64,000 nt of DNA from Fratercula arctica. Its lineage: Eukaryota > Chordata > Aves > Charadriiformes > Alcidae. The stretch is taken from contig CANTUZ010000025.1 of the NCBI GenBank assembly GCA_947846985.1, positions 5,950,100 through 6,014,099 on the forward strand, written 5' to 3'. The position numbers were made by a program, and so were the translations under genes. Of this stretch, positions 57,975 through 64,000 are shown piece after piece. Every line of letters begins with the position of its first letter. Within the stretch, counting starts at the first letter, position 1. Below the pieces are notes generated by a model. The model saw only the letters and a program-made list of their open reading frames with translations. It ran no database searches and was not told the DNA's origin.

Positions 57975-57992
57975 GCCCCACGTTGGTCGCCA
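57975..57992 (-). promoter_or_regulatory. Primer-binding site, tRNA-Lys(1,2) type
   Basis: On - TGGCGACCAACGTGGGGC, seven bases from the LTR end; one mismatch to the Lys1,2 type. Confidence 0.75.
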
Positions 57993-57999
57993 AAAGGAC

Positions 58000-58335
58000 T
58001 GTTGTGGTTTGGCCTCAGATGGCAACAAAGAACCACGTGTCGCTCGCTCAGCGCTTCCTGGTAAGGGAAGGATCAGAAGAAAAAGGCAAAACTCTTGGGT
58101 TGAGACAAAGGCAGTTTAACAGAACAGCAAAGGGAACGAGAAAACAACAACAATAACACCGACAGAGAAATATACAAATGCGATTACGGAACCGCCGCTC
58201 CCCACCGGTCTGGACCCAGGACGCCCCAGCCCACTCCAAGCCCAACTGCCTGTCCCCTCCCTCCTTTTAATCTCAGGGTGGGCGTGGCTCACATGGCATG
58301 GAATACTTAACCCTGTCCCTGCCGGAACCAGGACA
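58000..58335 (-). mobile_element. LTR-B, 5' LTR of copy 2
   Basis: 336 bp, TGTCCTGGTTCC...CCAAACCACAACA on -. TATA-like ATTAAAAGGAGG near 58261. Confidence 0.92.
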
Positions 58336-58340
58336 GGCAG

Positions 58341-58556
58341 ATGGGATGGAATACCCCTGTTGGTCAATTTTGGGTCAGCTGTCCTGTCTGCTCCTCCCTG
58401 CAGGTGGGACCCCTCTACACTTTTCCATTTACGACCCTCCAACAGGGCAAATATTGAAATTAGCTGACCTTGGTTGTTCTAGCAATAAGTGTAAGCAAGA
58501 GCCTCTCTACATACCATTCCTTGATATAAATTACAAATAATCAGGTCTTATCATGC
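58341..58556 (-). mobile_element. LTR-A, 5' half, split by copy 2
   Basis: Continues 51518 in LTR-A (U3 region from GGGATGGAATACCCC to GATAAGACCTG). The 5'-most 120 bases of U3 are missing. Confidence 0.82.
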
Positions 58557-58583
58557 TGAGGACTTTGGAAGACCTCAGACCTG

Positions 58584-58646
58584 TGTTGTGATTTAGGCTG
58601 GGCTGGCCACTAAACAAATGACAGATGCTCTCTTTAACCTCTATCC
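58584..58646 (-). mobile_element. LTR-A 3' terminal fragment
   Basis: TGTTGTGATTTAGGCTGGGCTGGCC at its left end, matching the LTR-A terminus on -. It breaks off after about 60 bases, close to pol copy 3. Confidence 0.65.
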
Positions 58647-58667
58647 CTTCCCAAATATATTTGAAAA

Positions 58668-59332
58668 TTTTAGCAGTCTTATCCACTTGTTGATTGTTTT
58701 GATGTTCCTGTGTGGCCTGACTAGTGGGTACGTGGGCATCTTCATGATGTATCTTTACAACTAGCTTCCCTAGCCAGTAAGCAATATCTTACCATAATTT
58801 GGCAGCCCAGATGGGTTTATCTCTGCACTGCCAGTTGCTTGGCTTACACTGATTTAACCATCCCCACAGAGCATTGGCCACCATCCATGAGTCAGTACAG
58901 AGAGAGAGTATTGGCCACTTTTCTCCTTCAGCAATGTCTAAGGCCAGCTAGATGGCTTTTACCTCTGCAAATTGACTTGATTCACCTTCTCCTTCGGGAG
59001 CTTCTGCAACTCATTGTGTAGGACTCCATACAGCAGCTTTCCCCTTTCGATGTTTTCCTACAATACAACAAGATTGACCAGTGAACAGAACATACTGCTT
59101 CTCATTATCTGGGAGCTGGGAGTTAATTATACAGTGGGGCTTCTTCAGCATGTGTCACCACCTCTTCTGGTGGCTTTCTGAAGGCTTTGCCTTCAGGCTA
59201 ATTTGTGATCACTTCTACAATTCCTGGACGATTTGGGTTTCCTACTTGAGCCCACTGTGTGATTAATGCAACCCATTTATTCCATGCAGCATCAGTGGTA
59301 TGATGAGTAGAAGGAACTTTAACCTTGAACAC
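58668..59332 (-). pseudogene. pol: ERVL pol copy 3, RNase H part
   Basis: Degenerate minus-strand RNase H region (counterpart of copy 1 at about 1770-2370) with several stops. The integrase part is absent. A solo LTR at 59333-59975 separates it from the remaining pol. Confidence 0.85.
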
Positions 59333-59975
59333 TGTTCTGGTTTGAGTGACACAGGACTAATTTATCTTCTAATGCTGGGGAAAACTCCACTTTTGGAAGA
59401 CTCTAGTGTCTGAATTTATGAAAATATTTACTTTATAGCCAGCTAGGCTATGTGGGATTCAAGGTCTCAGTGTTTTCGAGCTCTCCAGGTGCAGGGATGA
59501 GGAGGCACAAGACCTGGGCACTTGACTCAACCTGGCCAACAGGATTATTTCATACCATGAACATCATATTCAATATAAATTAGAAAGTTTGCTGCGTAGT
59601 CTCTCTCTCCCTTAATGGCGGTGGTCCAGAGAACTCCTTGCGCTGGTGCCAGACCCCTGAGGCCTTCTCTTCCTCCAGAAGCTGTTGCGCTCGCAGTGTC
59701 TGACATTTGCTGTCCACTGCTGGGAGTGCACAGCTTCCTACAGATAGAATTGGCTGAGTATAACCCTTGTTTATTTTATATTGGTATCGGGATCAATGTT
59801 GGTTCTTTAGTGTTATTGTTAATTATTTAGTTTTACCCTATTAAATCTATTTATATTTCAAACCTCATGTTTCCTTGCTTTCCCCGATTCCCCTTTCCAG
59901 GTGGGGAGGAATCATTGGGTGATAGAATAATGTCTAAACAACAATCAATTATTATGTGTTTCTCACACCATAAAA
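59333..59975 (+). mobile_element. Solo LTR inserted in pol copy 3
   Basis: Starts TGTTCTGGTTTGAGTG, with a TATA-like CAATATAAATTAG near 59571 and ATTAAA near 59840. Flanks AACAC (59328-59332) and AACAT (59976-59980) interrupt the pol sequence at one point, giving a 5-bp target duplication with one difference. Distantly LTR-A-like. Confidence 0.8.
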
Positions 59976-59980
59976 AACAT

Positions 59981-61557
59981 CCATCCCAGTACTAGTAATC
60001 AGGGTGCCAGGAGGAGCTGTGCTTCGGTACCAATTACCTCTGAAGCAGCTCTAACTCCTTCATATGCTGCCAAGATTTCTCTCTCAGTTGGAGTATAGCT
60101 GGCCTCAGACCCTTTGTATCCTTGAGTCCAAAACCCTAGAGGCCAACCTCAGGACTCCCCTGGTGCTTTCTGCCAGAGGCTCCAGGTAGGGCCATTGTCC
60201 TCAGCTGCAGTGTAGAGCACATTTTTAATGTCCCATCCTGTTTGGACCGGCCCAAGGGCTACTGCATGCACAATCTCTCGTTTAATTTGCTCAAAGGCCT
60301 GTCCTTGCTCAGGACCCCACATAAACTGATTTTTTTCCGGGTCACTTGATATAGAGGGCTTACAATCAGACTGTAATCTGGGATATGCATCCTCCAAAAA
60401 CCCACAATGCCAAAGAAAGACTGTGTTTCCTTTTTGTTACTACACGGGGATATAGCTGTTATTTTGTTAATCACGTCTATTGGGATCTGACAACGCCCAT
60501 CTTGCCATTTAATTCCCAAGAACTGGATGTCTCATGCAGGTCCCTTGACCTTACCTCTTTTTATGGCAAAACCTGCTTTCAAAAGAATCTTGATTGCTTT
60601 CTTACCTTTCTTGAAAACTTCCTCTGCTGTATTACCCCACACAATGATGTCATCAGTGTATTGCAGATATCCTTCTCCAGTGCAGTCTGGATCAGTCCAT
60701 GGCAAAGAGTAGGGCTGTGTTTCCACCCCTGGGGCAGTCAATTTCAGGTGTACTGGATGCCTCCCCAGGTGAAAGGAAACTGTGGCCTTCACTCTGCTGC
60801 TAAAGGAATAGAGAAGAATGCATTAGCAATGTCAATTGTGGCATACCACTTGGTTGTCTCTGACTCCAGTTCATACTGCAGTTCTAGCATGTCTGGCACA
60901 GCAGCACTCAGTGGTGGTGTGACTTCATTTAGGCCACGATAGTCTACTGTTAGCCGCCAGTCTCCATCAGACTTTCGCACTGACCATATAGGAATGTTAA
61001 AGGGTGAGCAAGTCTTGCTGATCACTCCTTGGGTCTCCAGCTGACGAATCAGGTTCTGGATGGGAATCAGGGAATCTCGGTTAGTGTGATACTGTCGCCG
61101 ATGCACTGTGGCAGTACCAATTGGCACCTGCTGTTCTTTAACCTTCAGCAGTCCCACCACAGAAGGGTCATCTGAAAGGCCAGGTAAGGTAGACAGCTGT
61201 GTAATGTCTTCAGTCTCTACAGCTGCCATACCAAAAGCCCACCAATATCCTTTCAGTCTTTGAAATACCCTTTCTTGAGGTAGTCTATGCCAAGGATGCA
61301 CGGAGCATCTGGGCCAGTGATAATGGGGTGCTTCTCCCATTTATTCCCATTCAGGCTCACTTCAGCCTCCAGTACAGTCAGTTCTTGAGACCCACCTGTC
61401 ACTCCAAAAATAGTCACAGATTCTGTCCCTTTATGATTCAAAGGCAATAGGGTGCACTGTGCACCAGTGTCCACCAGGGCTTTACGCTTTTGTGGCTCTA
61501 ATGTGCCAGGCCATCGAATCCACACAGTCCAATAAACTTGGCTATCCCTCTCTTACT
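59981..61557 (-). pseudogene. pol: ERVL pro-pol copy 3, protease and RT part
   Basis: Near-duplicate of copy 1 in the opposite orientation: protease (DTGAQC), RT start (WRLTVDYRGL), YTDDIIVWG (first residue of the box followed by T instead of I). It shares with copy 1 the frame-breaking deletion (TGA 61253-61255) and the TGAs at 60738-60740 and 60532-60534. Non-functional. Confidence 0.9.
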
Positions 61558-62014
61558 CCTGGCTGGAGGCAGGGCACCTCTAATGTCTATAATTAGTAAA
61601 TGAGTTTCTACCTGGACCAGAGAACCACCCCCTGCGGACTGGAGCAGCAGTCCTCCTGGAATAATTTGTTCTTCTATCTGCATTACCTTGCAACTCACTT
61701 ACTCGTGCCTGTAGGGCCGAGGTAGGTTTTTTATCCCACTTACTCATGTCCTCTCCATAGTCACAGAGGCAAAACCACAGGATATTTCATAGTGTGTTCT
61801 GTTTCCTCTGAGTTGGTCTCGTAGGAGGGTGTCTTCTCCTAATGGCTGCAACACGGGTCCACACAGGGGAAGAATAGGATCTCTCCTCCATCCTAGATAG
61901 TTTATCAAACAGTTTATCAAACAATTTCTCATTTTTCTCAATTGTTTTATCAGTCAACCTTTCCACAGCTGCTACAGTGAGGGGACAAGAGAGACTGTCT
62001 TCATACTGTCGCAA
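61558..62014 (-). pseudogene. gag: ERVL gag C-terminal remnant, copy 3
   Basis: Frames matching the C-terminal third of copy 2 Gag (RQYEDSLSCP, SSPVWTRVAAIRRRH) and its end, with a UAG before the protease. It stops at 62014, where a CR1 fragment begins. Confidence 0.8.
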
Positions 62015-62942
62015 CTAACCAGCTCCCACTCCCCTCTCCCCTCCAGTACTTTTTCCCGTGTTACCCTGCCAAGCAGGTCCCTCAAGAGGCCAAAGTCTGC
62101 TCTCCTGAAGTCCAGGGTAGCGAGCTTGCTGTGCACCCTCCTCGCTGCCCTAAGGATCTTGAATTCTACCATTTCATGGTCACTGCAGCCGAGGCTACCC
62201 TTGAGCTTGACATTCCCCACCAGCCCCTCCTTGTTGGTAAGGACAAGGTCCATCATAGTTCCTGACCTCGTTGGCTCCTTTACCATTTGAAGAAGAAAGT
62301 TGTTATCGACACATTCCAAGAACTTCCTGGATTTCTTGTACCCTGCTATGTTGTCCTTCCAACAGGTATCGGGGTGGTTGAAGTCCCCCATGAGGACCAG
62401 GGTTTGTGAAAGCAATGCTGCTCCTATCTGTCTATGGAGGGCCTCATTGGCTCCGTCGTCCTGGTCAGGTGGCCTGTAGCAGACCCCCACTGTAATGTCA
62501 CTCGCCCCTGTGTTCCCTTTAATCTTGACCCATAAGCTCTCTGTTGGGTCTTCATCCATCCCCAGGTGGAGCTCCATGGACTCCAGCTGTTCATTGACAT
62601 AGAGGGCAACACCCCCTCCTCATCTCCCCTTCCTGAAGAGTCTGTAACCCTCCATTCCAACACTCCAATCATAAGAGCCATCCCACCACATCTCTGTGAT
62701 GCCAATAAGATCATAGCCCTGGAGGCACGCGCACATCTCCAACTCCTCTTGCTTGTTTCCCATGCTACATGCATTTGCATAAAGGCACTTCAGCTGGGCG
62801 CCCAATGAAGCTGACTCACTGGCTGGAGTGGTTGAAAAACCCAAAATTGTGGTGGTGACACCAGCTATAGAGCCATGTTTTGACAGACTGCACATGTCTG
62901 TTTCTTTCAGAGTCCCTGCCTGTAACTGGGAGAACAGAAGAA
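62015..62942 (-). mobile_element. CR1 LINE fragment: ORF2 start and endonuclease
   Basis: On - the sequence carries LKCLYANACSMGNKQEELE, GITEMWWDGSYDW, VCYRPPDQDD and LVLMGDFNHPD, the exonuclease/endonuclease/phosphatase-type endonuclease of CR1 ORF2. It is broken into three overlapping frames. Both ends are truncated, and it bridges gag copy 3 and a plus-strand pol end. Confidence 0.92.
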
Positions 62943-63140
62943 AAGTCCCTGTGGTGCATGAAAGGAATATGCTGGGGAAAACTGTTTGGGTTTCTCCTGT
63001 TTCAGGCAAAGGCAAACCCATTTGTGGGACCATGTTTGCTCAAGGACCTGGATGTACTTGCTGGATGATGCTGGAGAAATTTAGAAATTCAATGTGTACC
63101 TCAAGGAAATTTAACCCTTGGTGAGAATACTCAATCCTGA
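62943..63140 (+). pseudogene. pol: ERVL pol C-terminal end (+)
   Basis: Matches copy 1 from about 3105 to 3304 (VPVVHERNMLGKTVWVSP, GPGCT) and ends with TGA at 63138-63140. Only the integrase C-terminal end remains. Confidence 0.88.
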
Positions 63141-63300
63141 GTCTGCCAAAATAGATGAAAGTCTATAATTATGAACTAAATTGACTTAATGAACTTTTGT
63201 GTCTAAAGATAAATCATAAATGACTGATCTGTGTATATATATGCACATGTATGTGCATGTGTATATATTGGATGGCTATGGTATGGAACAAGGGGTGGAA
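63141..63300 (+). other. ERVL 3' internal noncoding region
   Basis: Parallels 3490-3665 of copy 1, with TA/TG-rich bases at 63228-63270 and purine-rich GGAACAAGGGGTGGAA before the LTR. Confidence 0.75.
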
Positions 63301-63879
63301 TGTCCTGGTTTGGGGTGGAACAGAGCCAACTTTCTGTTCAGTGGGAGAGGCTCTTGCTCTTACTTGTTGCTGTGGCAACCAGGGTCAGCTGACTTGGTTG
63401 TTTACCCTGTGGAGGGGTTGCACCTGTGGGGAGGAGTGGACAGGTCAGGTGACCCAAACTGACCCATAGGGTATTCCATCCCATGTGCATCATGCTCAGT
63501 ATAAAAGCTGAGGGATCAAAGGGCTTTGGTTGGCTCTTCTTCAGTGACTGCTGTCTGAGGAAAACTGTGTCAGCTCATCTGTCTTTTTGATTCTGGTCAG
63601 TGTGTTCCAGTTCCTGTTTGTCACCGAGTCCATTATGGAACTTTCCCAGTGCCTGTCAATGACATCTGCCTGGGAGCTTGATAGAGTTTTGTGTATATTT
63701 GTATATATTGTATCTATTTTATTGTTTCCTTTTTTATTTTATTATTAATGTTTAATTGAAGTAGTTTAGTTTTTTCTAAACTCATAAATCTCTTTATCTC
63801 TTTTTTCTCTCCTTGGAGAGAGAGGTGGGGGAGAGCATCTCTCATCTTGTCATTGGCCAACCTGGCCCAAGCCACAACA
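63301..63879 (+). mobile_element. LTR-A, 3' LTR
   Basis: TGTCCTGGTTTGGGG to CAAGCCACAACA, 579 bp, shorter in U3 than other LTR-A copies. TATA GTATAAAAGC near 63500. Confidence 0.87.
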
Positions 63880-64000
63880 TAGTCAAAACCCCAAACTGGG
63901 TGTTTCTTCTATCTCTTAGAGGAGAACTAATCTTATGCAGATCTCTACCAGCAGAAACAATGCAGCAATAATAGTAAAAAAAGAAATGAGTTCTGCTATA

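Larger units (their letters stand above)
51524..58335 (-). mobile_element. ERVL-type provirus, copy 2, with LTR-B ends
   Basis: Complete env-less provirus on -: 5' LTR 58335-58000, PBS, leader, gag, UAG, pro-pol, 3' LTR 51859-51524. Both LTRs are 336 bp and differ at about ten positions by eye. GGCAG occurs directly outside both ends (51519-51523 and 58336-58340), a 5-bp target duplication. Inserted in an older LTR-A. The integrase region contains a rearrangement around an LTR-C fragment. Confidence 0.93.

Overview
This is repeat-dense vertebrate DNA, most likely from a bird. CR1 LINEs occur in at least nine places, most of the 3' copies ending in the ATTCTATGATTCTATG-type tail. There are two families of env-less ERVL-type proviruses, an alpharetrovirus-like env and several LTR families. 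The only host gene recognised is a decayed stretch of PIK3R1, on + at 10056-14066. PIK3R1 is Z-linked in birds as far as I know. A lost exon, an in-frame stop and very high ERV density therefore suggest a W-linked gametolog, which is an inference. LTR labels A to F below are mine.

Layout. 1-5617: ERVL copy 1 (+), its 3' LTR-A, then a convergent PBS/LTR-A fragment (-). 5618-9820: CR1, LTR pieces and a 1020-bp solo LTR-D (-). 10056-14066: PIK3R1 exons. 14105-34396: mostly unannotated DNA with CR1 copies, solo LTR-A (16438-17181), LTR-E (24160-24741), LTR-F (31778-32360) and a CR1 ORF1 fragment (33292-34396). 34403-49452: an old class II-like provirus (+) with 600-bp LTR-C ends, a 5-bp CCTTG duplication and a tRNA-Ser(GCT)-type PBS. 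Nested inside it, on -, is a 9.8-kb gammaretroviral provirus (36357-46139; 541-bp LTRs that look identical, 4-bp ATAT duplication, tRNA-His-type PBS). 51115-58556: an old LTR-A split by ERVL copy 2 (51524-58335, -, 336-bp LTR-B ends, GGCAG duplication). 58584-63879: ERVL copy 3 (-) interrupted by another solo LTR, then a CR1 endonuclease fragment and the 3' end of a + ERVL with LTR-A.

The most unusual part is the young gammaretroviral provirus. Gag, Pol and Env occupy their standard places, with a conserved UAG readthrough site between gag and pol. About 1.4 kb lies between pol and env, however, and holds two cysteine-rich reading frames (X1 at 39710-40162, X2 at 39019-39537) that resemble each other. 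Simple gammaretroviruses carry no such genes. Gag, Pol and Env are each interrupted even though the LTRs look identical, so this copy is probably not autonomous.

No function is claimed for X1 or X2. All identifications are by reading motifs and comparing copies within the window; no database search was possible.
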